Below are positions 42,101 through 56,220 of a stretch of DNA of 64,000 nucleotides, in pieces. The stretch is from Callaeas wilsoni. Its lineage: Eukaryota > Chordata > Aves > Passeriformes > Callaeidae. The DNA lies in assembly GCA_013398955.1 (NCBI GenBank), contig VWPU01009579.1, forward strand, positions 62,001 to 126,000, written 5' to 3'. A model generated the notes under the pieces. It was not told the origin of the DNA, did no database searches, and saw only the letters and a list, made by a program, of their open reading frames with translations. The stretch's first letter is position 1. Every line of letters starts with the position of its first letter. Position numbers and translations under genes: made by a program.

Positions 42101-45100
42101 GGTATGGCAGGATTTCTGGTTTCATGGGCATCTCCCTTTCTAGCTGAGGAGAAACAGAACAACACCTCGCTGTATTTACGAATGTAATGCCAAAAAATAT
42201 GGCCAGCTGTCCTGAACTTTCCCACTGGGCTATTGAATCGAAGTATTTAAAAACAAAACAACAACAAAACCCACCACTTCAGGGCATCTTGAAGTACCTA
42301 TCTACACTTTAAATATCTTTAATAGGTGGGGAGGGCTTCTATAAAGCAAACTTCATGGAAGATACATTAGTGAGAACTTTGAGTTTTAGTAGCTGTTGTC
42401 CTCCTGTGCTGGGAGACAGAACAGGGAGAGCTGCTGAACGTGTTGAATTTGGGAGGCTTGGCTGCTCTCCAGATCCCCCAGCAGCTGATGTATTAGAGAA
42501 CCAGCTAAGCAGCCTATTCAAAATGGCTTTATGCTCCACAAATCTTCCTGTTTTGTGCAACTTAAAAATAAAAATGAAGGGAAAAAATCAGCTTTATTTT
42601 TTTAAATTATGCAGCGCTAAGATTTTTGCCTCTCAAATTGAGCACACGGAGCTATGCAATGGTACCATGGGAGTTCCAATGTCCACAATACAACTGTGAG
42701 CTCTTGATTTACATAGGATCTGTTTATTACTTCAAATTTTTCCCTTCTCAGGCTTTTATGTTCATGTTTTCTGCATATGTGTTTCTTCTCATCTATACTT
42801 GTCTACTTTTTTTCTAGTGGTGTTATATCTTGCATTTTATATATAATTAAAAATAATGAGGAAACATATGGTGAGGCAGTTTTATGGACCAATACAAGAT
42901 TGATATTTAAACAGAAAATTCTGTTTCATCGAAGCTTGAGGTAGTTTTTTATTAAGAGCCTAATAAAGTCAGGTATATATCTAAGATAAATGAGAAAACA
43001 ATTCCTTTAGGCAGTGCCCAGCTGATCCTGGTGAGGAAACGTGAACGAGCTCTCAGCCCTGAACTGGAAGGAGCATTGTCAGGGTAGACCAGCTTTCAGA
43101 ACCTGAGCTACTATTTTGATGCTGTATTTGCATCCTTTGGAACCTCTTCTCAAGCTTTCTGTTAGTGATTATCCAAACTCTTCTGACTCACGACCTTTAG
43201 TAGTTCATTCTTGCAAGATCATGGTGCAATACAGACAGAGTTGGCTACAGAGAAGGAAGCAGCTATAGGAAGACTTGCCCAAGAAGTAATTTACAGTAAA
43301 GCAGCTAAATCCATATTGGCTGAGTTCACAGTGTTCTACTCCTCTTTCATTCCTTTCCCCATTTTTTCATTCTTATGTTGATGGAATAACAGATTTCAGT
43401 GTTAATACGGGAAGATTTTACTGCATGCAAGAAAAATGGCAAAGAAAGGGACAAAAGCTGATAAAAGGCAGTCAGCATAAATATTCACATTTACCCTCAC
43501 TAGGCTGTGTCTTACATCCACTTAAATGTCGATAGGGTGCTTAAATTGCATTCCAGTTTGAGAAGCATTTGCATTGAAATGGCACTGTAAGGTTTTCTGT
43601 TTATTGACTCTCAGTAACTGTTTCATCACGTGTGCTCCCTTGAGAAGCTGTCTCAGCCTGAAGCCTATAGATTCATTCCCAAATCCAAGTGGGACAGCTT
43701 CCAAAGCATCTCTGGTGAAACTCTGCAAGACCCATTTTGCTCTCAAGAACTTGTGCAAAGTTACTGTTCTTAACACATCTGAACACAAATTATGACAGGA
43801 AATTAATAAGCAATCTGTCAAATCTAACTCATTCTCTATAAGCTAATATGATTCCTGCAGGCTCAGAGGAGGAGGATATGAAATAAGGGTTTTTTTCTCT
43901 CTTAAGTCAAAGAGTTTTATTTGGAGTGTAATAGGGAGTGCACAGTTTGAGATAAAAAGATAACAACACACTGTAATGTTGGAACAATAATGATGATTTA
44001 ACTGTAAATAGTAAATCCAGCCAGGAACATAGAGCAGGGTTGGTGAGAAAAGGGAAGTCTGGGGCAGAACTAACTACTTAGAGGTCGTTTAAGGTTCTGA
44101 TCCTTTTACGAACGAGTTATATAATATATCTCCTTGTGATAGAAGGCTTGGATGAGACGTTTTGCAGTCTATTCTTTCTTTGCAATTTCCGTCTTCTAAT
44201 AAGACCATTGTGAACATGTAGAAACTATTTTTTAGCACTTATTTGATTGACTTCTTAATAATTTGGAATTGCATTACCAAAGGGATGAGTCCTTTTACTG
44301 CACAATGGTATATGACTTGAAAAATCTTAGGGAATAACTGTAGGATTTCTTTCATCTCCGCTTAGTCTGTGTCAAGGAACTTTGTGAAATCACTGGATTT
44401 AGCAGCTGGCAATTTTGAATTTGTTTGGTAGTCTTCAGCAGAGAATTAATACTGAAGTATTTTCTCTCCCGTAATTTGAGTTCCTTTTATGTTGACTTCA
44501 GCATCATGAGCCCCAATCATAACACACGCATAGCAACAGAATGACTTGCTATTAGTTGCTGTATTGCCATGATGATGCATGTGCTGAATTAGAATAAGAG
44601 ATTCCTCTGGTACTAGTTCAAGTGAAATTCCAGGAGATCAGATCACTTTCAAAATAAACAATTGTGATTAATGTGCTGTCTGCTGTTTAAATGCTTACTG
44701 CACACATGATGTGTAAATGATGGATTTTGCTCCCTCATTTCCTCCCAGCACATGATGTATTGCTCTTTGAAGTGGCAGGGGTTCCTTACCTCCTGCTACA
44801 CAATTTTTATGGTTTTGTTTCATGAAACATTCTGAGAAGTCAGACTAACTCTGCAGTCTGTTTAGGAAAAGCAATGAAATAAACTGAAAAGTCATGGTAT
44901 TTTATGTGGAAAAATCAGTGTCTTGTCACTGAGCAGGGATATAGGATAGTCTTTGTAGGAAATGCAGAATATAAAACATTGTTCGAGTTAACTGGAACAG
45001 GGAAGCTCTGAGAAGGCAGCTGTTTCTCAGCCTGTCTTATAGAAACCTCTTTACAGGTGTAGCACTAGGGTAAGCCTCAGAGAAATTAACAGCTGTTCTT

Positions 45101-45398
45101 ATTTAACCTCAGATAATGGCTTGAGCGACAAAGCTTGAGACAAGCATTTAACTTCTTGCATGCTTGTCACAAATGTTTATAGATGTTGGGAATCTTGTTT
45201 CTGACAGTTTTGCTAGCATCTGCTTTAGTATTATCTTTGCCTTTAACTCTGTCACTCTAAAAGAGGTTTCTGTACTCCCAGTTGTGCTGTCCTAAGAGTC
45301 AAAACACTAATTTATTGATATTAATATAGCAAAGGCAGTGCTGACCAGAGCAAAATATGGAGTGAGTCATGGCATAGCTTAAAAGTTCCTGTTTATTT

Positions 45399-45422
45399 AA
45401 AGAAAAAAAGAAAAAAAAAAAA
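45399..45422 (+). repeat. A-rich run
   Basis: Interrupted poly(A) (AAAGAAAAAAAGAAAAAAAA and following A's). No retroposed body recognised beside it. Confidence 0.8.
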
Positions 45423-47676
45423 CCAGACAAATTCAGCTGTTTGCAGAAGCTGTTGTGCCTTAACTGTTGTATCTTGATATCACCAAAATTCCTCAATAAT
45501 AAAATGCACACGGATGTGGAAACATAGAAGTATTTTGGCCTCATGTAAAAGGTGATATTCAAGTACCTTGAAGCAGTCTGGCTTCAATTTCAGAGAAAAA
45601 AGTGGGTGATCTCTGGGATGAGATCAGTGTCCGGGTTGGTTCTCTCTTTTATTACATCTTCACTTGGGACTAATGAGACTCAGAAAAGTGTATGATGATA
45701 CTTCATGTGTAAAACACAACTGGAAGTGTAACTGTGTGTGGAATATGATGCAAGCTCTTTTTTAAAAGAAAGTTGTGTAGGTTCTGATGTTAAGATAGTA
45801 TAATCTGTGCTCTGCCTGCCTGGAACAAAGAAGAAATGTGTGTTTTTCCAGTGTTTGCAGACTTTGTGGTGGTTCTTGTTCCAGATATGATTATTAAATC
45901 CTGCACAGCTATACACCTGTGTAGCCAGAAAAGGAATTAGATCCCATTAGCCCCATATTCTTGTTAGTGTAGACTTTTTCTAGGTTGGGCAGACACTCAT
46001 CAGACATTTAGAATGAGAAAAAGACAGGCAAAGGAATAAACACAATTTAAATATAAAGAAAACTCTGACTGAGCTAGAAAAAGGCTCTGAATGCATAATA
46101 ATCTGATCATATCCTACAGATACAATTCTGTGAGAGTTTTAAGATCATTTTCAAGTCCTGAAACTGTGGTTTTCTGCACAGAAAGGAACTGGCACATCTG
46201 TAAAAAACACAACAGAAATATTTATCAAAACTATTGGAGGGACATAACAGTTGCCTGTTGTTTCCTCTTGTTTTACATTACCAGATTAAGAGTCCAAATT
46301 GCTTATTTTCAGAGTAAAGATGGTTTTCCTCTTTTTTTGAAAGTCCTTAAGGAAGGTATTGTTTAGCAAAGATGGAATTATATTGAATAAGGTTTACTGT
46401 TCTGATGACCTGTTATTTCAGAATCAAATAAAATTCTGCACACTGTTTTGAAAAATAAGATTTGTATTAAAATAAATGAATTGGTATTACTGGTACCTAA
46501 AATTAGAATCATTAAAAAATTTTATTAGTTCTTAAATTACTTACTTTGATTGTTCTGGTTTTGTTTAGGAAGGATGACAGCTTGGGCACTGAAGACAGTT
46601 TGTAATGCATTGTCACCACTATTAACTCCTATTGAAGATTAAAATGAAAATCTCAGGATTCGAGCTCTATAAATATGGGGTAAACATTATGTGATCAAAA
46701 TTCATGTCCTCAGTTTAATGTTTTCATACAGATCCTTTCATGGTTTGTGTATAACCATACAAGATTTAATTCTGTTTAGGATTTTTGTTTTTCTTTGGCT
46801 CCCCTGTTAAACACCTCACTCAAAAGCTATTAAAAACAATGAAAGTTTTTAGAAACTTGAAATGCTAAAATATATTTAATCCCAACATAACAATATACAT
46901 GATTCTACCATGTAAAAGGATAGAAAGATGATGAGGCAGAGAATTAATGGAACAAAAAAGTAACAAAGGGTAGCTGGAGGTTTGTGGTTGGGTTTGTTTT
47001 GAAGCAGATTGATGTTACTCTCTCATCATCTGTGATTAGACCTGGACATATTAAATAATGAAAACATATACTGGATGGCAGGTTTGGAAACAACAGATCA
47101 GGATAGTTTATGATTGAAATATACTTTTAAGACTTATTTTCTTGACCTATATGAGTTCTCTCCAGCCATGGTTCTAAATGCTGCCAGGATAAATTTAGCC
47201 CTTCCTGTAATAAAAACATTTGATTCCCATCATAATATAAACACTTGACACCCTTGAATTTATTATGTAATTTTTTTTTGCTACAACCTTAAGATTTGAG
47301 TCCTTCTACAGTTAATGGTGTCAAAGTAGAACTCTTTTAGCACTTTGGTTATAAAGGGTCTTTATGCTGTATCCTTGACCCAAAATTCATCCTGAGTCTC
47401 TTGTGCTGCGTGTTCTCTGCAACAAAGGGTTCAGAATCTGAGTGTACTTACCTCTAGAATAAAACTCTATTTTTAACCTGTACAGTAGAGTGTATTTACC
47501 CCCTTATTTTTATTCCCTAAAAAGAGTAAATTGTCACTTGTCAGCCAATGGCAATAGTAGATGAGGAATTGGAATAACAGTGTGGCTGCAAAGTAACTTC
47601 ATGTCCCTGACCTAGACACGGCCTCTGCATGCACTTTCAGCTTTGGAATGATCTCATCTGAAGTACTAAAGCATGT

Positions 47677-47698
47677 TAATGCTGCAAAAGCAGCATTA
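47677..47698. other. Perfect 9-bp hairpin
   Basis: TAATGCTGC, loop AAAA, GCAGCATTA. The stem is perfect but does not extend beyond a T-G pair, so it is too short for a microRNA precursor. It is followed by another GCAGCAT. Confidence 0.6.
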
Positions 47699-48000
47699 GC
47701 AGCATCATATAAACCCATTTACAGAGGATTATGCTACTGTCCCTTCATTTACACAGTTTGCAAATCTTCAGGGAAAAATTCTTAAAATTGAAGTATTATG
47801 AGTGTGCTTTTAAAAGATGTTCCTAATTCTCTGACGTGTACTATTAGTGTGGAGAATGGACTTTTCTACTCTGATACGGTAAATATATTGTGATTGCAAA
47901 CTTGAAAATGAAAAAAAAAAGTGCATTAGTAGATAATTACTTCTAGACCTAATCAGAAGTTCAGCTGCCTTGGACAACTAAAAGCTCATTCTTAGCAAAG

Positions 48001-48122
48001 AATCATGAAATGATTTGAGTTTGAAGTGATCTTGAAGACCATCTAGTTCCAATTCCCTGCCATGGTCAGGGGCATCTTCTCCTAGATCAGGTTGCTCAGA
48101 GTCCCATCTGGCCTGGTCTTCT
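48001..48122 (-). mobile_element. CR1 LINE 3' fragment
   Basis: Complement of a CR1 3' end: GATCTTGAAGACCATCTAGT, TCCAATTCCCTGCCATGGTC, GATCAGGTTGCTCAGAGTCC and GGCCTGGTCTT appear in the canonical order. About 120 bp and diverged; the tail is at the left, so the element is on the minus strand. 5'-truncated like nearly all avian CR1 copies, with no reverse transcriptase sequence. Confidence 0.85.
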
Positions 48123-49598
48123 ATTCTTACTGTTTAAGATAATTTTTTAGCATAATGGGCCACATCAGTTACATTTATATAAATCTGCTCTTTTGTGTAT
48201 ATTTGCAAGTATTCTATACTCTTTTTGCTTTGGTGGATTTAATTTCAATTTTATATCAATGACAGTGATTAGCACTTGGCCTGTTCTACGAGGAGTTGAA
48301 AGCAACATCTCTGTTTCTAATAGCCAACACATCACTGATCTCAGATATTCTCTGTACTGTTCTGCTTGAATAGGCATTCACCCTCTCCTATAGAAATATT
48401 TTTGCCTATTTCATTTATTTTTGCATACTTCTAAAGTAAAAAGCATCTATTAAAGAAAAAAGAAAAATATGTACTTATTTACTCACTTTAACCATACTTT
48501 TAAAATGTATGCTTTAAGAGTGTATAATGTTTATAATGTGTAGTGTTTTGCAGTCCACTTGTGCTTAGGTTGGCAGGTTCCTCATTAGGAAATAAGTTCT
48601 CTGGTTTTGTTTCTGTAATTTAACAGTATCACAAAATTCAGTTGTTAACTATCAGTTTGAGGATGTCTGCAGTGTAATTAAAAAGGTGGTGAGTCCACAC
48701 TTTTTACAGCAGCTTACTTTGGCTGGTAGTGTAGCAATTTTGTTTAATAAAAACTCTGTGGGTAGCTACAGCATATCTGTGACCAAGCAGTAAAAACAGC
48801 TGGTAACAGCAAATGGCTGTTATGGAGAAATTCTTAATTCTCAAAACATCTCAATTAAGATTTCATATGCAAAAAAAATTGCTAAATCATCAGTTGTATT
48901 TCCCAAGAAGCTTCCATTGCGATTACTTTCTTGGGATGTAAATGCTGCTACTTGTATTTCAAAACTGGCTTCTGGTAGATGGAAAACCCCTGGGAGGTAC
49001 AGATGCTCCAGTTAATGGATTGTGCCTCTTCAGCTGGGACGTCAGCTCTAGCACCGGCCTGTCCTGTGCAGTTACATCTAAACTGAATCTGCCCCCACAG
49101 CAGGGCACAGCAACCTAACGCCGCGGAGGTTAAGCAGCCTGACAGCAGCATGACAGCTATTGTCAGAAATATTCCTCCTCAGAGGTTCCATAAAAAAGAA
49201 TTAATCTGTCTCAGTCGTGCGGTGCACTGCTATACTCTGCTGGTGTCTCCTTCCACAAGAACACATTCATTTGCCACAGACTGTTCTTGAACATCAAAAT
49301 CAATCTTGATCAAGTGAAAGAGCAGGAATGAGTTAACCATCTTCTGAATGGCTTGCAGGCAGCCTCAATAATGTGCTTTTTACCAGAGAATTAGCAGGCT
49401 CGTAGCTGAGGGAAAGGGCTGCAGCAGCTCACTCATATCTGCCATCTGTACTAAGGACTAGCCCAGGATGTGGCTGACAAACACCTGGAGAGGGGTTGGG
49501 TGTTTCTGGCAGCCCAGGGCTGGGATGGTGGGTGTTAGCCTGGGTGCAGAGAATAAATTCTGGCGTTTCAAACATACGTATTTGTGTCAAATATATTT

Positions 49599-49620
49599 AT
49601 ATGTGTGTGTATATATATAT
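49599..49620 (+). repeat. TG/TA microsatellite
   Basis: TATGTGTGTGTATATATATA plus T; short compound dinucleotide repeat. Confidence 0.85.
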
Positions 49621-50298
49621 CTCTTTGCTTTCTACTCACTGAGGAGAGCAACTGAGCCAGCACAGGGAAAGAAAGGTCAGCTTGCTGTTGTAGTGCTGCA
49701 GTAATTCACTTTCCTGTCTCTTTTTTTTGTATTTAGGAACAGAGAGTGGCCTTAGATAGCTTCTCTAATGACAGTGCTATGACTGACTGAAATCAGTCTA
49801 TCAGTCAGCACTCTGAATTTTGTATTCACTGAAATGCTCTGCTGCTTCATTTTGCTCTGAAAATCATGTAAATAAGGAAGTTTAATCCAAACTTAACTCT
49901 TTTCCATTAAGCGTGAGACACTTCATATTAATGAAACTCCAGTGAAATGATATGAAAAATGGCATTGTCAACTCAGATCGTTAAAAATTACTTGAATAAA
50001 TACACAGGCATATGCTTAGACTGGCAAGGACTGGAAGTTTTTTTCAGCCCAGATAGCATGAGCATCACTGAGGAATAAAAGAAGCTGCCGCAGATGGTGA
50101 TAGCAGTGAGAGGCCCAGTGACATGTGCTTCGACTCCAAGTTTGCTACAGGGGAGTTACTGAGGTAGGATAACACACCAGAGCAACTGCCAGAATCCCAA
50201 GCTCCAAGAAACACGCTTATTAGCTAATTAGAGCTGCATGTTCATAAAGAGAGTGACTCGAATCCGTCCCTCCTACGGGGAGGTGTTCGTGGGTCGAA

Positions 50299-50322
50299 AA
50301 GCGAAGTGAGAAACGCGTTTCT
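50299..50322 (+). promoter_or_regulatory. ISRE-like GAAA array with 14-bp palindrome
   Basis: GTCGAAAAGCGAAGTGAGAA followed by ACGCGTTTCT. Repeated GAAA/GCGAA/GAGAAAC units resemble an interferon-stimulated response element, and AGAAACGCGTTTCT (50309-50322) is a perfect palindrome with two CpGs. The locale (50270-50370) is richer in CpG than its surroundings. It may be part of an old LTR; no LTR ends or target-site duplication were found. Confidence 0.25.
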
Positions 50323-53300
50323 GTCCCAAGAGACCAGGGCCAGAGAGCAGCCGGCAGAGACGAGGGAATGAGGCTTTCCAAGAGTGAGGCAACCTGTGGT
50401 AATGATGCCTTAGGATTTTAGCTTTATATTTTCATATATTCGTAATCCTGCAATTCTTTAGTGTATAACTCTGAGCTCCATACAGAGTGTGAGCTACTGC
50501 TTTTCCCATTTTGGTCAGACACACCAATTCCTCTCCAGGCCTGAGAATCACGGACACCTCACTGTCCCAGGCCCCAAGAAATGCAAACAAAAGTGAGTTA
50601 GGGGGAGCAAACTGGGAGAATGGGACTGCACTGCCTGAAGCTGGAATTGGACAATTAACCTCTGATATGCAAATGGACAGAACTGATGTCTATCCCAAAA
50701 ACGTGTGGCTGTGTCCATCCTGGGTGCAGTCTCTGCGAGACTCCTGCACTGCGCAAGGGGTACCCTGTAAAGGCCTTTCCATAAATCCCTGCCCTTTATC
50801 CTTTCACTCTGCCCAGCCTCTGCTCCAGGACAGCCTCTCCAAGGCATCAGCACTGGCATGGTGGAGGCACTGCCTGGGCAGGGGGAGGAAGAATTTCCTG
50901 TAATTGTGCCAATCGCCCCGCAGGATCGGAAAACACCGGTGCTTCCCTGGAAGGGAGGGAGGGTGGCATCTGGGTCACAAGGTGGCCTTGTCTGAAACCC
51001 TGCCAAGCTGTGGCTGATCTGAAAGCTGAACTAAGAGCGTCCACAGCAAGACCAGGATTTTTTTCCCCTCTCCTGTTCACACCTTAACATGAAGTGCCTG
51101 TGGAGTCATTGGCAGCCAAAAAAGATTCAAGCAGCTGATTCCTGATCAGTGAAGAGGAAAGGATAGCTTGGAGCAATTTTCACACTCCTTTCTGAACTGC
51201 ACTGTCCACTTATCAGTGATACTTGAGTTTTTACACACATTTTGCCTCATTTCATTAATAGAGTAAGTTTTTTTTGGTCAGTAACAGTGCCAATGGTTGA
51301 AGAGAGTTTGACTGTGGTAGACTGAGACTTACTCTTATGTCTTAGTACATGAAAGACCATCTCCTTTCAAATGTTCCTGTGTTATCCTGAAAGTGTTGGA
51401 AAAAACACTCCCTTTTTCATGCTCCTGTTCTCTGGAAAGTAGAGGAATAACTCCTCATATATCTGCTGAGGCTGTTTCTATTTTATCCAAAGAGGTTTCT
51501 TTTGGTGTTGGTGTTTTTGTTAAATGCTGACCTTTTATTTCCCTATTGTCTGTGACAATATAGTTTAACTGTATATTATTTCCATATAAAGGCTTTTAAA
51601 TATATTTTGCACTCTGTAAATATCCTTACATTACCAGAGGCTTCGAGTTTTTAGAAACTCTCTTAAAGATCTGCTTGCAAATGTAAAAATATGCACATTT
51701 CATACACAAAGATAGCTGGAAATCAATTGTTAATTAAAAGAAGACATTGTCTTCTGTGCAAATGTGAGCTCTTACAGAGTAAATGTGGACAAGAGACATA
51801 CAGAATGAATGCAGCAAGTGCTTGCGTTTTGTGGCTAAATGTGAGATTTCAGTCTGAATTTTCCTGGTTTATTTGTGAACCAAAGGCTCTGTGCACGATT
51901 GGTTTTCTGTGCACAAGAGAAGGAACAAAAACAAAAGACAGTCTTTTGTTTGTCTTGTAGCTGCCTAATTTAGAACTCCTATTACCAAGCATGACTTGTT
52001 TATGACTATATCAAGTTAGCCATTTAACTCTAATGAGGAGTATTACAGATATCACCAGATCAGCAAATTATAGACGACATTTTGAATTGTTACAAATACT
52101 GTGGGAGCCAAGAGAAGGAGGACTTTCTTTCCAAGGTTTTTTTGTACCATTAAGAAAGTGGCGTTAAATTTCTGGGCTGTGTGATACCATGTGATATAGT
52201 AATTCTTAGTAATTCCTACCTTTTGGGGTTATGATATGCCTTGTGCTCACCTTAGCTGGCCACATATATAACAGATAGAAAATGTCTTTCTTTGTTTTGT
52301 ACATCACTTGTATCTTGCAGGGAATATTCTCTAAGACTTATATATATAATTTTTGTGGAGTTTGTATTATTCTGCTTGTGAAGTGCTCTAGTGCTGCTCT
52401 CAAGTCGGAGAAGTATCTTTGCTGACTCTCTGACCTTTCAGCTTGGAGAAAACCAAGCTCAGATGGAGACATTGGTTTGCTCACTCTACCTTCCTCATCA
52501 GATACATCCCCAAAAACCATTCTGATGTTCACATCAATGTGTCAGCACTTCCCTTCTCCACTGGGAGTAGATGGTGCTGAATACTCCCATGGGCAGGGAT
52601 TTCAGCAGCCTGGAGGAAGGATCTCGACTGATCTGGAGGGGAATGTTTTATTTGGGAAAACGGCTATCTTTCTTCTCCTGGGTTCACACTTCAGGGCAGG
52701 TGCGATGTTGTGCTGAGAGCATTTAATGAATTTGCAGTTTGCATCTCCCTTCAGTGTCCTTCTCTGATGGACATCCTCTTCTTTTTTGCTGCTACTTTTC
52801 TACTCTTTGGAGTGCAGCCCAAAAGGCAGGAGAGCACTTGCTATCACAGTAGTGTTCTAGTGAATGTAATAGTTGAACTCCAGATAATTACTTGCTGTCT
52901 GTTTCAAGTATGATTTCTATAAATCCTCCTAAGAAATAATCTATAAAATAGCAATGAAGGCTAGTTTTTGATCCTTAATTTTACTTTGCAATAAATCTAT
53001 CAACACTTGAAATTCATTCTCTGAGAATGTTCATTGAGTCAGAAATGCTGTTACAGAACTAAAATAAGATATTTCTGTTTCACTTTGTGACTACCAGGAT
53101 GTTTGCCCTGATGTGTATTGCCCTCTATTCTGTTTCTTATACAGACTAGCATACCTAGAGACAACAGGAACTCTTTGTGTAGTGGGATGGGAAATATTCT
53201 CTATTGAAACTGCTGAGTTGTAGTCACACTGTGGACCAATAAATCTCAGCTGTGGCCTCTTAGGGACACACATCTTGTTGCAGTAGCTATTGTACAGTGT

Positions 53301-55976
53301 TGACATTTCTCCTACCATGTTTATATATTGATTTAATGTCATTATTTAGAAAAATATATGAGAATGGTCTGGAACAATGATCACCTTACAAGATGATCTG
53401 AATAGAGCAGTGTCAAAACATAGATTTAGCAGGAGAACTGCTGGAACTTCTGCTCGTTTGGCACCAGCACCAGTGTAAATGCCAGGACAATACCCTTGTA
53501 AATGTTCCTATCCACACTGCATCTGCCTGTTCTGGCATGTGAGACTTTGGCTCATTGGCTGACTGGAAAAATCACAATGAAAAAATTGTTTCTTTGACCC
53601 ACAACTAAAGTGACTATCGATGCAATGCAGGATTATGAAAGTAGTTAGCTTTGAATCAAAGGAGATGTTTTACTAAGTCCAAGTTCTCTGGTTACAGAGG
53701 TGACAGGAAAAAATATAGCTCAGAAAGAAATCAGTAACTGAACATTTGGAACTGATATCTCAAAATATTTTCCACAGAAGACTGTCACCAAAAGCTGGAG
53801 ATGTTATAAACCTAATATGTGCTCTATTTTTCCTGAAAAATCTATGTACCTCAAATGTTTATTAAAATTGTATGCAACTCTCAGTCATGCTGAACAATCT
53901 CTCTCAGTGAAAAGAAATATGGACATTTAAAATCAACTTATACATATTCAACCGAAAGGACTTTCTTGGTTTGTTGGGTTTTTTTAAACAATGCTGCTTC
54001 AGTGTTTGCTGCATTAGATGCATCTTTCTTCCTTTGTTTGGCTCTCTGCTTCTATGGATGAATTCCAAATGAAAAACTTGTATCTCCTTTCTCAGTTGCT
54101 CATTTTGTAAAAACTACCTAATGTTGGCAGCAAGTAGAATAAAACCAGCAGGACTAAAGGGATGTAAAGGAATTTCTGAATTTTATGTCAATGTTCAGAG
54201 CTCGATGGGAAATCTTTGCAATGCAGTTATCATCTCTACAGTAGAACAGAACAACTTTTGAGAGCTTGATATTTTTCTCCGTGGGGTGCTGGTGGGGGAT
54301 GGATATGAGGAAACACATCTATAAAGGACTATTAACTTCTTAAAAGTTGTCTAGAATGTGAAGGCCAGAGGCCAATATAGCAACATACTGGCTAAGAGGA
54401 TTCCAGTGTGAAAGACAAATTGAAAGAAATCAGGGAATGTGGCACAAAGAGTAATGACTAAGCACAGCTGTCCCTCACCACTTTAAAGAGAAAATATTTT
54501 TCCATAGTATTTTATTTTTTAAACTAATTTCAGCTATTAATGTGAAATCAAAGATTAGACAGTACTTTTTGCAATAACTGTGTCTGTAGTCTTTTACTTC
54601 TTTTACGTATAAAAGGATTGAAATAGGAGTGAAGAGCAACAAACATCATAGAGATGCTTTGTCTCATCTAGAATGCTGGGAAATCATGATGTAAAATAAG
54701 CTATAGAAAAATAATACCATTTTTGCTCAGAGAAATCCAGAACAGTAGCTGTTGTTCTCTAGCAGTTCAGTTATCAACTAGCAATTATCAAAATGGCTAG
54801 AAGCCAGTTTAAAATACTAGATTCTCCTGTTGTGAGGTTTTATACTGCTGCCTATCTACAGCTGGTACTGCTGTATTACAAGCCCCTGAGAACATGAGTA
54901 TGGTGTGTTCTGTAAGCATTTCCTAAATCTGAGTAATGCAATTACAAAACCAGAAGCTACACCCTGGATTGTAGTTGCAGTTACATGTGACACTCGTATA
55001 AAAATAAAAGCTTGTCTAAGATATAACAGCCTATTTTGACGTGTATAAGGACTAAACCTCACACATTTAAACCTTAAATAGAACTCCCTGTCTGTAGTTA
55101 GGGATGGGACACAGGCCAGCCCTGTTAGCTGCCCTCAGAGCATTAACCTGGAGGCATTTAGACAGCGGTTGTGGCTCGACGCTGTAAGACGTTAAACGCC
55201 CCCAATCCCATCGCCTCCTCCAGCTATAAGGGGTGCTCAGTAAATCCCATAAGCAGGAATTATATGTAGCAAATAAGTCCTCCTTCTCTTGTTTTAATAG
55301 GTTGAGTTCCTGAATTAGTGGAAGCATTCAGAATCCATTAAAAATAAACATTGAAAAGCAGCCTAAAGTTTGTATTCAGTCAGCACAAACCCATGTGTGA
55401 CTGAAATTTCCAACTTTAGGCTTTGCTTGGTTCCCAGGAGCAAACGAAGCTCCTAATTGTATTGTGAATGATGGGGAAATATGATAATGAAACATCTGGG
55501 ATATTTAGGACTGGGAGAGCCTGGAGTCAGTGTGCACAGCTGCAGCAAGCCAGAGCTCCTGGGTGGTAAATACTCCTTATCAGTTCTTTGTACAGGTTTA
55601 AAAAAAAAGAAAAAGAGTTGTTGATGAAGTTCACAATCCCATTATCGGTTTCACCACAGCTCCCTGTTCCAAATACCATCAGGGATTAAGTACACGTATA
55701 GAGAAGTACTTGTCTCCTGGTTTCAGGAGAATAGAGACAGCTGTTGTGAAAACTGCTGGCATCAGACAGAGGAAGAGAGAACAGAGACAATGGAAAGTGT
55801 CAGAATTAACGAGAAGGACAGGACTGATCAGATCTTCAGCCCTCATGAAGTGTGTCATGCCAAAGGTGTTTGACATGATGAAGTGAGATAACAAGCACAC
55901 ACCACACATTGAAAGTTTCTCTCCTTATACACTCACATATCTGCAGCACAATTTTACTCTTTTTTTTAGCATTTTT

Positions 55977-56220
55977 CATAGAATGGTTGGAGTTGGAAGG
56001 GACCTTAAGGATTATCTAGTTCCAACCCTTCTGCCATGAGCCAGGATGCCACCCACCAGATCAGGTTACCCAGGGTCCCATCCAGTCTGGCCTTCAACGC
56101 TTGCAAGGACGGGGCACCCACAGCTTCTCCAGGCAACCTGTGCCGCTGTTTCACCACCTTCTGAGCAAAGAATTTCCAGCACTCTCAAGTCCTTCTCTGC
56201 AGGGCTGTTCTCAGTGTTTG
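55977..56220 (-). mobile_element. CR1 LINE 3' fragment
   Basis: Begins CATAGAATGGTTGGAGTTGG, the complement of the CR1 tail. It continues AAGGGACCTTAAGGATTATC, TTCCAACCCTTCTGCCATGA, CAGATCAGGTTACCCAGGGT, CCACAGCTTCTCCAGGCAAC and AAAGAATTTCC, in standard CR1 order. The end beyond about 56180 is less clear. About 245 bp, 5'-truncated, no coding capacity. This is the strongest bird-lineage marker in the window. Confidence 0.95.

Noticed and set aside
50511..51006. Overlapping open frames of 130 and 152 codons on opposite strands
   Set aside because: Frames overlap antisense with no domain on either strand. Typical of a locally GC-richer intron segment.
52338..52532. Minus-strand frame containing VSDEEGRVSKPMSPSELGF, considered as the missing upstream PEX5L exon
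   Set aside because: It does not match the expected KLSSDEDLEIIVDQKQ segment and lacks a suitable donor in the right phase.
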